The notes below the pieces were generated by a model, which saw nothing but the letters and a program-made list of their open reading frames with translations, had not been told where the DNA came from and ran no database searches. DNA of 33,371 nt. It comes from Eubacteriales bacterium (GTDB taxonomy: Bacteria; Bacillota; Clostridia; Lachnospirales; Lachnospiraceae). Location: assembly GCA_030524125.1 (NCBI GenBank), contig JAUNHB010000014.1:1-33371 (forward strand), in the 5' to 3' direction. The position numbers and the translations under genes were made by a program. Shown here piece after piece: positions 8,565 through 16,331 of the stretch. Positions within the stretch are counted from its first letter, which is position 1. Every line of letters begins with the position of its first letter.

Positions 8565-9260
8565 ATGGCTTCCAAACAGAAAATACTCATCGTCGACGAC
8601 GATACCAATATTGCAGAGCTGATCTCTCTGTATCTGACCAAAGAATTTTATGAAGTGCAGATCGTGGAGGACGGGGAGCAGGCTCTTCAGGTGTTCGACA
8701 CCTTTCAGCCGAACCTGATCCTTCTGGATCTGATGTTGCCCGGCATGGACGGCTATCAGGTGTGCCGGGAGATCCGCAGCCGCTCCAACACGCCGATCAT
8801 CATGCTCTCCGCCAAGGGCGAGATCTTCGACAAGGTGCTGGGGCTGGAGCTGGGCGCGGACGACTACATGATCAAGCCCTTCGACTCCAAGGAGCTGGTG
8901 GCCCGCGTCAAAGCCGTTCTCCGGCGCTTTCAGGCGTCCCGTCCGGAGTCCGCGCCGTCCGCCAAGATCGTACAATACCCGGATCTGATCATCAACCAGA
9001 CCAATTACTCGGTCATCTATCAGGGAAACACGGTGGAAATGCCGCCCAAGGAACTGGAGCTTCTCTATTTTCTCGCCTCCTCTCCCAATCAGGTGTTCAC
9101 AAGGGAGCAGCTTCTCGACCATATCTGGGGCTACGAATATATCGGCGACACCCGCACGGTGGACGTCCACATCAAGCGGCTCCGGGAAAAGATCAAGGAT
9201 CACCCCGCATGGCGTCTCGCCACGGTCTGGGGGATCGGTTATAAATTCGAGGTGAAATAA
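8565..9260 (+). CDS. OmpR/PhoB-family response regulator
   Basis: This 231-residue response regulator has a receiver domain (about 6-120) with acidic pocket D11-D12-D13, phospho-acceptor Asp55 in LLDLMLPGMDGY, and the conserved Lys in DYMIKPF. Its C-terminal winged helix (about 135-231) contains TREQLLDHIWGYEY and TVDVHIKRLREKI. It would bind DNA once phosphorylated by the kinase encoded next to it. AAAGGAG lies shortly before ATG 8565. It starts 24 bases after mutS2 and overlaps the kinase gene by one base, so all three genes are probably transcribed together. Its target genes cannot be told from this window. Confidence 0.95.
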   Translation: MASKQKILIVDDDTNIAELISLYLTKEFYEVQIVEDGEQALQVFDTFQPNLILLDLMLPGMDGYQVCREIRSRSNTPIIMLSAKGEIFDKVLGLELGADDYMIKPFDSKELVARVKAVLRRFQASRPESAPSAKIVQYPDLIINQTNYSVIYQGNTVEMPPKELELLYFLASSPNQVFTREQLLDHIWGYEYIGDTRTVDVHIKRLREKIKDHPAWRLATVWGIGYKFEVK

Positions 9261-10708
9261 TGCACCTGTCCCTGAATGTGAAATTTATACTGGCCTACTT
9301 GGCCTTCGCTCTCCTGAGCTTCCTCGGCATCTCCACCATCACGTCCCACCTGATGCTGGAAAATGCCGTCGAGGAGAAGGCCTCCGCCTTTTATCAGGAG
9401 GGCGTCTACCTGTCCGAGCAGTATGTCGGAAATTATTTTGAAGCGCAGGAGGATACGGACGCCCGCTCCGCCATCCAATCCCAGCTGTCGTCCCTGAGCG
9501 TCTATCTGGACGCGCAGATCTGGCTGATCCGGCGGGACGGAGAGATCATTCTGGACTCCGATACCTCCGACTCCTCCGTGGCCGGACAGGTCATCGAAGC
9601 GTTCAGTCCGGTGCTCCCCGGAAGCACCTACTATACGACCGGCGATTTCTTCGGCATGTTCCGCACCGAGACGCTCAGCACGCTGATTCCCGTCACGCAC
9701 AACTACCATGTGCGGGGCTACATCGCTATCCACACACCCATGGCCTCCGTCGTCCGGATCAAGGAGGGGTATCTGCTCTCCATCTACATTACCATGATCT
9801 TCCTGATGATCCTTGGATTTTTGTTTGCGGCGGCAAACTGGCTCATCGTCTACCGCCCGCTCCGGAAGCTTCGCCGGGCCAGCGCGGAGTACGCCTCCGG
9901 AAATTTTGACTATCCCATCGCCATGAACCGCTTTGACGAGCTGGGATCTCTCGCCCGCACGATGAACTTTATGGCCGGAGCCCTGCGCGATTCCGACGAG
10001 GACCAGAGGAAAATGATCTCCAATATTTCCCATGACTTCCGCTCCCCGCTGACCTCCATCAAAGGATATGTGGAGGCCATGCTGGACGGCACGATCCCGC
10101 CCGGGATGCAGGAAAAATATCTGAACATCGTCCTCCGGGAGACCGAGCGGCTGACGGGTCTGACCAGCGGCCTGCTCACCCTGAACGCCATGGATCCGAA
10201 GCAGAACCGGCTGAGCCGGACGGATTTCGACATCAACGCCGTCATCCGCAACACTGTCGCCTCCTTCGAGGGGACGTGCACGGCGCGGCGCATCACCGTC
10301 GATCTTCTGTTTTCCGACTGGCACTCCTACGTGAACGCCGATGTGGGAAAGATTCAGCAGGTGCTCTACAACCTGATCGACAACGCCATCAAATTCAGCC
10401 ACCCCGACTCGAAGATCACGATCGAGACCACGTCCAAATACGAGAAGATCTTCATCTCCGTCCGGGACACCGGGATCGGCATTCCCCGGGACAGCCTGAA
10501 GAAAATATGGGAGCGTTTCTACAAGACCGATCTCTCCCGCGGCAAGGACAAAAAGGGAACCGGTCTGGGTCTTGCCATCGTCCGGGAGATCATCCAGCTT
10601 CACGGCGAGAACATCAACGTGGTCAGCACAGAGGGCGTCGGCACAGAGTTTATCTTCTCCCTGAGCCGGGCCGCGCAGGAGACGGGAGGGACGGAGGCGG
10701 AGGGGTAG
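9260..10708 (+). CDS. Membrane sensor histidine kinase (HAMP-HisKA-HATPase)
   Basis: This 482-residue kinase is the partner of the upstream regulator; its ATG overlaps the regulator's TAA by one base. It has membrane helix 1 (about 8-30), an extracytoplasmic sensor region (about 31-170), membrane helix 2 (about 172-196) and a HAMP linker (about 197-250). The HisKA site is His258 in NISHDFRSPLTS. The ATP-binding domain carries the N box NLIDNAIKF (Asn375), DTGIGI and KGTGLGLAI, and all of these catalytic boxes look intact. The sensor domain resembles the double-helix-plus-PAS-like types of PhoR/ResE-class kinases, but no specific ligand can be assigned. Confidence 0.95.
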   Translation: MHLSLNVKFILAYLAFALLSFLGISTITSHLMLENAVEEKASAFYQEGVYLSEQYVGNYFEAQEDTDARSAIQSQLSSLSVYLDAQIWLIRRDGEIILDSDTSDSSVAGQVIEAFSPVLPGSTYYTTGDFFGMFRTETLSTLIPVTHNYHVRGYIAIHTPMASVVRIKEGYLLSIYITMIFLMILGFLFAAANWLIVYRPLRKLRRASAEYASGNFDYPIAMNRFDELGSLARTMNFMAGALRDSDEDQRKMISNISHDFRSPLTSIKGYVEAMLDGTIPPGMQEKYLNIVLRETERLTGLTSGLLTLNAMDPKQNRLSRTDFDINAVIRNTVASFEGTCTARRITVDLLFSDWHSYVNADVGKIQQVLYNLIDNAIKFSHPDSKITIETTSKYEKIFISVRDTGIGIPRDSLKKIWERFYKTDLSRGKDKKGTGLGLAIVREIIQLHGENINVVSTEGVGTEFIFSLSRAAQETGGTEAEG

Positions 10709-10714
10709 CGGGAG

Positions 10715-10801
10715 GCTCACGGGCTGGCGCCTTGGATTCCCGACACTTCCGCAGTGCAGCTCGATTCCGCGTGCGCTCCCTCTCGCTCACGGGCTGGCGC
10801 C
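10715..10801. repeat. Degenerate fragments of the intergenic repeat (17-base direct repeat)
   Basis: GCTCACGGGCTGGCGCC occurs at 10715-10731 and again at 10785-10801, 70 bases apart. It resembles the GCTCATRAGCTGGCGC and CTCACGGCTGGC parts of the larger intergenic repeat, so this spacer probably holds a decayed copy (copy E). Confidence 0.55.
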
Positions 10802-10815
10802 CTATACATCCGCTC

Positions 10816-10860
10816 AAAAAAGCCCCGGTGAAATCATGCAAGCACGATTTCACCGGGGCT
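10816..10860 (-). terminator. Strong intrinsic terminator of the hydratase gene, probably bidirectional
   Basis: A perfect 15-bp stem, AGCCCCGGTGAAATC (10821-10835) with GATTTCACCGGGGCT (10846-10860), closes a 10-base loop. On the minus strand it is followed by T5, which suits termination of the hydratase gene. On the plus strand CTCTTTCT follows, so it may also stop kinase transcripts. Confidence 0.88.
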
Positions 10861-10882
10861 CTTTCTCGCAGATGTGCACTGC

Positions 10883-13171
10883 TTATAGCTTGTTGTAATT
10901 TATCAAACACCCTTTTAGGATGATCTCGCGTTCTTCAGCGGTCATTTCGGAGAGGGTGAGGGTGAAGGGGGTCAGGCCTTCGGGGGTGACGACGTAGGCG
11001 GGGACTTCGGGAGCTCCGGTGCGGACGGCGTCGGTGATGTTCGGGACGAACAGGTAGTCGCCGTTTTTAAACGGAAGCTCTCCCTCCCCGATCAGGAAGG
11101 GCAGCATTCCCCAGTTGATCAGGTTCGAGCGGTAGCGCTTGGTGGCGTAGCTGTTGGCGATGTTGGCCCAGCCGCCCAGCACCTTCTGGCAGGAAGCCGC
11201 CTGCTCTCTGGCGGAGCCGTCCCCGGGCTTCACGGCAAAGATCGTACTTCCCACGCCCACGTTTCCTTCTCCCGCCTCCGGGAACTTCGTATGGATCGCG
11301 TCGAACACGGCCTTCAGCTCCGGCACAGCCTCCAGCGGACAGGTCCCGGCCTCGATGGCCTTCTGCGCCTTCTGGATCTCCTTCGCCCGGCCCACGTATT
11401 CCGGATCCTTCCGGGACAGGGTAAACTCGGCCAGTCCCAGCGGGTTGGAGCGGTAGGACGAAGTCTCGCCCGACGGGATCAGCTCGTCCGTCGTCGTCAC
11501 CGGGTCGTGGATCTCGGACACCACCTTCAGCACCAGATTTTCCGGCAGCGGGCTCATGGCCGGCCAGTCCTTGATGTTGGGGCCGAAGTGGATCTCCACG
11601 TCGGGATCCGCGACGCCGTGGCTGTCGAACACCCGGTTCTCGTAGATCTGTCTGTCAAAGACATATTTCGGATTGCGGAACTCCACATCCACGTCGGTGG
11701 CCGCCGTCAGATAGCCTTTGTTGGCCGCCGTCGCCGCGATGGAGCGGGCGTCCATGAGCGCCACGGAAGCAATCTGGCCGTTCTGCAGCTTGGAACCCTC
11801 CCGGTTCGGGAAGTTTCTCGTGGAGTGGCGGATGCTGAAGCCGTTGTTGGACGGCGTGTCTCCCGCGCCGAAGCAGGGGCCGCAGAACGCCGTCTTCATC
11901 ACCGCTCCGGTCTGCATCAGCATGGCCGCGGAGCCGTTTTTGATGAGCTCCATATACACCGGCATGGAAGCCGGATAGACGCTCAGCGTAAACTCGTCCG
12001 CGCCGATGCTCTTTCCGTTCAGGATATCGGCCGCCGCGCAGATATTTTCAAAGCCGCCGCCCGCGCATCCGGCGATGATCCCCTGATCCACATAGAGGCG
12101 TCCGTTCCTCACCTTGTCGCGGAGCGAGAACTGCACCTTGTCTCCGAGGCTGACCCGCGCTCTCTGCTCGCAGTCCGCCAGGATATCGTCGAGGTTCGCG
12201 TTCAGCTCCTCGATGGTGTAGGCGTTGCTCGGGTGGAACGGCATGGCGATCATGGGCTTTATGCTTCCCAGATCCACCTCGATCATCCCGTCATAGTAGG
12301 CCGCCGGTCCCGGGTTCAGCTCCGCGTAGTCGCCCTCCCGTCCATGGATCTCGTAGAACTCCCGGATCGTCTCGTCCGTCCTCCAGATCGAGGACAGGCA
12401 GGTCGTCTCGGTCGTCATGACGTCCACGCCGATCCGGAAATCCGCGCTCAGGCTGGACACGCCGTCGCCGATGAACTCCATGACCTTGTTGTTCACATAG
12501 CCGTTGGCGAAAACCTCCTTGATGATGGCCAGCGCCACGTCCTGCGGGCCCACGCCCTTCATGGGCGCTCCGGTCAGACAGACGCCCACCACTCCCGGCA
12601 TCGGGATGTCGTAGGTCTGGTTCAGGAGCTGCTTGACCAGCTCCGGTCCGCCCTCGCCCATGGCCATCGTTCCCAGCGCGCCGTAACGGGTATGGCTGTC
12701 GGAGCCGAGAATCATCTTTCCGCCGCCCGCCAGCATCTCCCTGGCAAACTGGTGGATCACCGCCTGATGGGGCGGCACATAGACTCCGCCGTATTTCTTG
12801 GCGCAGGTCAGTCCGAACATGTGATCATCCTCGTTGATCGTCCCGCCCACGGCGCACAGGCTGTTGTGGCAGTTGGTCAGCACGTAGGGCATCGGAAATT
12901 TTGTGAGTCCCGACGCGCGGGCCGTCTGGATGATCCCCACAAACGTAATGTCGTGGGAGGTCAGCTTGTCAAAACGGATCTTCAGCTTCTCCATGCTGTC
13001 GGACGTGTTGTGGGACTTGAGGATCCCGTAGGCGATCGTCTGCCTCCTCGCCTCCTCCTTCGAGGGAACGCTTCCCAGCTTCCCTTTGAGTCTCTGCGGC
13101 GCGTCGGGCGTATCCGGAATGATCTCCGTCCCGTTCAGCACATAGGCTCCGCCGTCGTATAGCTTGATCAT
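10883..13171 (-). CDS. Aconitase-family hydratase
   Basis: This 762-residue cytoplasmic enzyme belongs to the aconitase/isopropylmalate isomerase superfamily, which isomerises hydroxy-acids through a [4Fe-4S] cluster. Cluster cysteines are Cys369 and the pair Cys430/Cys433 in CGPC, spaced as in aconitase. [12 protein letters not shown] matches the family's GTDSHT region. The C-terminal swivel domain carries [19 protein letters not shown], the substrate-binding segment. Around Cys369 the usual GSCTNS is replaced by AGCAGGG, so the protein belongs to a divergent subgroup. Citrate/isocitrate is likely but not proven as substrate. GGAGG sits six bases before ATG 13171, so that start was preferred over one 15 codons upstream. 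The gene is alone in its unit, with a strong terminator behind it and a dyad element in front. Confidence 0.88.
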   Translation of the reverse strand: MIKLYDGGAYVLNGTEIIPDTPDAPQRLKGKLGSVPSKEEARRQTIAYGILKSHNTSDSMEKLKIRFDKLTSHDITFVGIIQTARASGLTKFPMPYVLTNCHNSLCAVGGTINEDDHMFGLTCAKKYGGVYVPPHQAVIHQFAREMLAGGGKMILGSDSHTRYGALGTMAMGEGGPELVKQLLNQTYDIPMPGVVGVCLTGAPMKGVGPQDVALAIIKEVFANGYVNNKVMEFIGDGVSSLSADFRIGVDVMTTETTCLSSIWRTDETIREFYEIHGREGDYAELNPGPAAYYDGMIEVDLGSIKPMIAMPFHPSNAYTIEELNANLDDILADCEQRARVSLGDKVQFSLRDKVRNGRLYVDQGIIAGCAGGGFENICAAADILNGKSIGADEFTLSVYPASMPVYMELIKNGSAAMLMQTGAVMKTAFCGPCFGAGDTPSNNGFSIRHSTRNFPNREGSKLQNGQIASVALMDARSIAATAANKGYLTAATDVDVEFRNPKYVFDRQIYENRVFDSHGVADPDVEIHFGPNIKDWPAMSPLPENLVLKVVSEIHDPVTTTDELIPSGETSSYRSNPLGLAEFTLSRKDPEYVGRAKEIQKAQKAIEAGTCPLEAVPELKAVFDAIHTKFPEAGEGNVGVGSTIFAVKPGDGSAREQAASCQKVLGGWANIANSYATKRYRSNLINWGMLPFLIGEGELPFKNGDYLFVPNITDAVRTGAPEVPAYVVTPEGLTPFTLTLSEMTAEEREIILKGCLINYNKL

Positions 13172-13188
13172 AGGCACCTCCATCATAT

Positions 13189-13230
13189 AAAAAACCGCTT
13201 GTATAATCGCATACAATTATACAAGCAGTT
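13189..13230 (-). promoter_or_regulatory. Dyad with U-tract in front of the hydratase gene (operator or attenuator/terminator)
   Basis: AACCGCTTGTATAAT (13193-13207) and ATTATACAAGCAGTT (13216-13230) form an inverted repeat with one mismatch and an 8-base spacer. On the minus strand it is followed directly by T6 (13194-13189), then the ribosome binding site. It could be an operator over the promoter, an attenuator, or the terminator of the upstream two-component genes. Confidence 0.65.
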
Positions 13231-13244
13231 CTTCAGAAAAGCAA
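13216..13244 (-). promoter_or_regulatory. Possible hydratase promoter overlapping the dyad
   Basis: A perfect TATAAT (13221-13216, minus strand) lies in the upstream arm of the dyad, 17 bp from TTGCTT (13244-13239), a -35 with only 3/6 matches. If it is used, the dyad covers the -10 and start point. Confidence 0.4.
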
Positions 13245-13254
13245 CCCTCAACGT

Positions 13255-13297
13255 AACAGTTCAGCCCGCGCCATTCGCAAAGCCGCGCTGAACTGTT
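13255..13297 (+). repeat. Intergenic structured repeat, copy B (short solo module)
   Basis: AACAGTTCAGC (13255-13265) and GCTGAACTGTT (13287-13297) are a perfect 11-bp inverted pair around the core CCGCGCCATTCGCAAAGCCGC. This is the first module of the repeat family closed off by its own inverted end. It lies just after the kinase stop at 13310. Confidence 0.8.
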
Positions 13298-13309
13298 CCC
13301 CATGAACTG

Positions 13310-15319
13310 TCACTGCACGCGCGGGAAAGAGATCGTCACTTTGAAAAGATCCCCGTCCAGATAGATTTGGAACGTTCCCTTCTGGAGCTCCGTCAGGTCC
13401 TTGGCGATGGCGAGGCCCAGGCCGCTTCCTTCCGTCGAGCGGGATTCGTCGCCGCGGATAAACCGTTCGGTCAGCTCCTCCGCCGAGATGTTCAGCGGCT
13501 GCTCCGAAATATTTTTCATGGATACGGACACCTGCTCCCCGCCGCTCTCTACATTTAAGTAGACGCGGGTGTTCGGCATCGCGTACTTTTCCACATTCCG
13601 ATAAAGATTTTCGATGATTCTCCACAGCCGTCTGCCGTCCGCCTCCACATACAGGGGATAGTTCGGGCAGGTCGTCACAAGCTTCAGCCCTCTGGCCGCA
13701 AATTTCTCCTCGAACTCTCCGCTGGTCTGCATGAGAAGCTCCTTCAGATCGATGCGCTCCATGTTGAGCGTCACATTTCCGGAGCTGGCCCGGGAAGCCT
13801 CCACCAGATCGTCCGTGAGCTGTTTCAGCCGCTGGGACTTCTGATCCAGCACGTTCAGATACTCCTGCGCCTTCGGGTTGCCGATCTCCTCGCGCTTCAT
13901 CAGATCCACATAGTTGATCACGGACGTCAGCGGCGTCTTCAGATCGTGGGACACGTTGGTGATCAGATCCGCCTTCATGCGCTCGCTCTTCATCTGCTCC
14001 TGGAGCGCCGTGCGGAGCCCCTCGCCCAGATCGTTGACCGCCTCCGCCAGCTGGCGGTTTCCGCGGAACAGTCCCTCGGTGTCGATGCTGGTCTCCCCGT
14101 TTCCGGCCGCCATGGCCTGCACGCCCTCCAGCACCTTCTGCCGCTGGACGCCCTCCCATACGAGGAATACCAGCACCGCCGCCTTCGCCAGAAGGAGCAC
14201 GCCCTCCACGATCACGCCTCCCCCGAAGAGAAGCCGGACCAGCGCCTGCACCAGCTCATACGACACGAAATAGATGCAGATCCGAAGCGCCGTGCTGACA
14301 TGGTCGAGCAGCGTCCCCGCCGCGCGGTGCAGAGTCCGGAAAAGCCAGACCGCAAACAGGATCAGCGCCGCCAGCAGTACGACTCCCGCCGCCACCATGG
14401 GCGCTGCGCTGGGACGGATCAACTCCTGCGCTTCTTCATAGCTCTTGGCTCCCGCCGCCAGCTCGTCCGTCACCGGAAACGTCGTGTCCACGGCCACGTA
14501 GACCAGATACTCGCCGCCCAGATGCGCCTGCCTCTCGGTCAGCAGCGCGTGGGTATTGTAAGAGTAATAATCGCCCACATTCTCCTGCTGCACGTCAGCG
14601 CTTCTGCTGTCATAGATATAGTAACTCCCGAAGGACTCAAAATAATCCTCCAGCTGAGTCTGCGGCGCGTCCGCGCCCCGCAGGGCCGCCACGTTGGTGT
14701 AGATCTCTCCGCTGCCCATATCGTACAAGGCGTAGCGGACGTTGGTCACCTCGGAGGACCATTCCTTCTGCTCCTGCTGGTAGGACGTCACGTCCTGCTT
14801 CAGCTGCTCCATGGCCTGCTGGATCTCGTCGATCACCACGTTGTATTCCTCGTCGCACTGATTTACGTACTCCTGGATGCTTCCGTAAAACAGCGGCTTG
14901 TAAGCCTCGTTCAGCACACGGTTGGAGATCGTCGCCCCCTTCAGGCTCCACTGGTACAGATCCCCCAGACGGTAGCAGATGCCGTTGGTTTTTTCACTCT
15001 CCGGCATGGAGTCATAGACCTTTCCGGATTCCAGATAGTCCCTCACCCGGATGATCCGGTCCGGATCGTACTGGCCGCCGCTCTCCATGCGGCTGCTTCT
15101 GGCGGCCACTCCCATGACCTCATAGATCGTCTCCGACACGGCCTGCCTGTACTCGTCGGACTCCAGATAGTCCTTTCCTTCCAGCACATTTTCCCATGTG
15201 TTCATGCTGTATCCGGCCTGTTTGACTCTGACGGCCCCGGACAGCAGGATCCCCGCCGCCGACAGAAGCACGATCACCGCCAGCCCTATGGCGATCGGCC
15301 TGTATAATTTCTCTTTCAT
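13310..15319 (-). CDS. Large membrane sensor histidine kinase (VanS-like kinase core)
   Basis: This 669-residue kinase is encoded nine bases after its response regulator. It has an N-terminal membrane helix (about 9-30), a long extracytoplasmic region (about 31-300), and several further hydrophobic helices (about 308-330, 345-365 and 370-392). The HisKA site is His458 in NVSHDLKTPLTS. The ATP-binding domain has the N-box-like IIENLYRNVEKYA and the G2 box GSGLGLAIAKDL. The G1 box, normally DxGxG, reads MKNISEQPLNIS, as in a VanS-like clostridial group. It ends at 13310 in front of repeat copy B. The stimulus is unknown. The size of the outer domain suggests ligand or envelope sensing. Confidence 0.93.
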   Translation of the reverse strand: MKEKLYRPIAIGLAVIVLLSAAGILLSGAVRVKQAGYSMNTWENVLEGKDYLESDEYRQAVSETIYEVMGVAARSSRMESGGQYDPDRIIRVRDYLESGKVYDSMPESEKTNGICYRLGDLYQWSLKGATISNRVLNEAYKPLFYGSIQEYVNQCDEEYNVVIDEIQQAMEQLKQDVTSYQQEQKEWSSEVTNVRYALYDMGSGEIYTNVAALRGADAPQTQLEDYFESFGSYYIYDSRSADVQQENVGDYYSYNTHALLTERQAHLGGEYLVYVAVDTTFPVTDELAAGAKSYEEAQELIRPSAAPMVAAGVVLLAALILFAVWLFRTLHRAAGTLLDHVSTALRICIYFVSYELVQALVRLLFGGGVIVEGVLLLAKAAVLVFLVWEGVQRQKVLEGVQAMAAGNGETSIDTEGLFRGNRQLAEAVNDLGEGLRTALQEQMKSERMKADLITNVSHDLKTPLTSVINYVDLMKREEIGNPKAQEYLNVLDQKSQRLKQLTDDLVEASRASSGNVTLNMERIDLKELLMQTSGEFEEKFAARGLKLVTTCPNYPLYVEADGRRLWRIIENLYRNVEKYAMPNTRVYLNVESGGEQVSVSMKNISEQPLNISAEELTERFIRGDESRSTEGSGLGLAIAKDLTELQKGTFQIYLDGDLFKVTISFPRVQ

Positions 15320-15328
15320 AAATGCCTC

Positions 15329-16018
15329 CTATTCCCGGTCAATCTTATACCCCACGCCCCAGACGACCTTCAGGTATCTGGGCTCTTTTGGATTGATCTC
15401 TATTTTTTCCCGGATATGGCGAATATGTACGGCTACCGTATTGTCTCCCCCCAGCGCCTCCTCGTTCCAGATCCGCTCGTAGATCTGGGAAATGGAAAAC
15501 ACCTTTCCCGGATTCTGGACCAGAAGCAGGAGGATGCGGTACTCGATGGGCGTCAGCCTCACCGGCTCCCCGTCCACCGTGACCTCCTTGCGCTCATCGT
15601 CCAGCACCAGACCACCGATCCGGAACGTCGTCGGCTTCGTCTCCGCGATCGCGCCGAGCTTTGTGTAACGGCGGAGCAGCGACTTGACTCTGGCGATCAG
15701 CTCCAGCGGATTGAAGGGCTTCGTGATGTAGTCGTCCGCCCCGATGTTCAGCCCCAGAATCTTGTCCACGTCCTCCGATTTGGCGGACAGGAAGATGATG
15801 GGCACGCTGCTGTTCTCACGGATCTTCATGGTCGTCCGGATGCCGTCCATTCCCGGCATCATAATATCCATCAGCACGAGCTGGATGTCGTTCTCTTCAA
15901 GCGCCTTCAGCGCCTCCAGTCCGTCGTAGGCCTTGATCACCGTGTACCCTTCCTGACTCAGATAAATCTCGATAGCATCCACGATTGCACGCTCATCGTC
16001 GCAGACCAGAATGTTCAT
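15329..16018 (-). CDS. OmpR/VanR-type response regulator
   Basis: This 229-residue response regulator is paired with the downstream kinase. Its receiver domain (about 1-118) has Asp7-Asp8, phospho-acceptor Asp51 in LMDIMMPGMDG, Ser in IIFLSAKSE and Lys in DYITKPFNP. Its winged-helix domain (about 130-229) contains SISQIYERIWNEEA and NTVAVHIRHIREKI, which resemble VanR-group regulators. AAAGGAG precedes ATG 16018. Three TTAAGA direct repeats upstream, two of them 11 bp apart, suggest it binds its own promoter. It is the first gene of a two-gene unit. Confidence 0.95.
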   Translation of the reverse strand: MNILVCDDERAIVDAIEIYLSQEGYTVIKAYDGLEALKALEENDIQLVLMDIMMPGMDGIRTTMKIRENSSVPIIFLSAKSEDVDKILGLNIGADDYITKPFNPLELIARVKSLLRRYTKLGAIAETKPTTFRIGGLVLDDERKEVTVDGEPVRLTPIEYRILLLLVQNPGKVFSISQIYERIWNEEALGGDNTVAVHIRHIREKIEINPKEPRYLKVVWGVGYKIDRE

Positions 16019-16043
16019 ATTCGTATCTCCTTTTATGCATATA

Positions 16044-16100
16044 GTTATAGCATTTCTTTTTTAAGATGAAAGAAGCAAATTTATTAAGATTCTTTTAAGA
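16044..16100 (-). promoter_or_regulatory. Promoter with TTAAGA direct repeats before the response regulator
   Basis: TTAAGA occurs on the plus strand at 16061-16066, 16084-16089 and 16095-16100. The last two are 11 bp apart, the helical spacing used by OmpR-type dimers. On the minus strand TATAAC (16049-16044) can serve as -10, with a weak -35 near 16072-16067. Sites upstream of a weak -35 fit an activator. Confidence 0.5.
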
Positions 16101-16106
16101 GCAGCT

Positions 16107-16258
16107 GTTCAGCCCGCGCCATTCGCAAAGCCGCGCTGACGCGCTCCCCGCCGCTTCGCGGCTATCTTTGCTCATAAGCTGGCGCTCCCTCAGCCGAGAG
16201 CAACAGACCAAAATTCGTGCGAGCACGATTTTGTCCTGCCGCTCCCGGCTGGCTGAAC
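16107..16258 (+). repeat. Intergenic structured repeat, copy C (full unit with terminal inverted repeats)
   Basis: This copy opens with GTTCAGCC (16107-16114) and closes with GGCTGAAC (16251-16258). Inside are the core module, a C/G-rich module, and a long imperfect hairpin (CAGCCGAGAG against CTCCCGGCTG) around TTCGTGCGAGCACGA. It fills most of the 313-base gap between the response regulator and the aminopeptidase gene; the rest holds the regulator's promoter and a terminator. A minus-strand frame through it was judged not to be a gene. Confidence 0.85.
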
Positions 16259-16263
16259 TGTTA

Positions 16264-16289
16264 TTTTTAAAAAGTGCAAAACTGCACTT
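16264..16289 (-). terminator. Intrinsic terminator of the aminopeptidase operon
   Basis: AAGTGCA (16272-16278) and TGCACTT (16283-16289) form a 7-bp stem with a 4-base loop. On the minus strand it is followed by TTTAAAAATAA. It lies about 40 bases after the aminopeptidase stop. Confidence 0.75.
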
Positions 16290-16331
16290 CTTCCATGCAA
16301 TTTTGCACTCTCTCATTTCTCCGTGTTCTTT

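Noticed and set aside
9239..10720. A 493-codon minus-strand frame opposite the sensor kinase gene
   Set aside because: It is the antisense of a clear kinase gene, has His/Asp/Gly-rich shadow composition and no family motif. GC-rich codon use keeps the opposite frame open.
11291..13162. A 623-codon plus-strand frame opposite the hydratase gene
   Set aside because: It is a shadow of the aconitase-family gene, with Arg/His/Val-rich composition and no recognisable motif.
16095..16316. A 73-codon minus-strand frame whose product resembles that of a frame at 33091-33327
   Set aside because: Both frames lie across copies of the same intergenic repeat, which explains the similarity. There is no convincing ribosome binding site, and the composition is that of structured GC-rich DNA.
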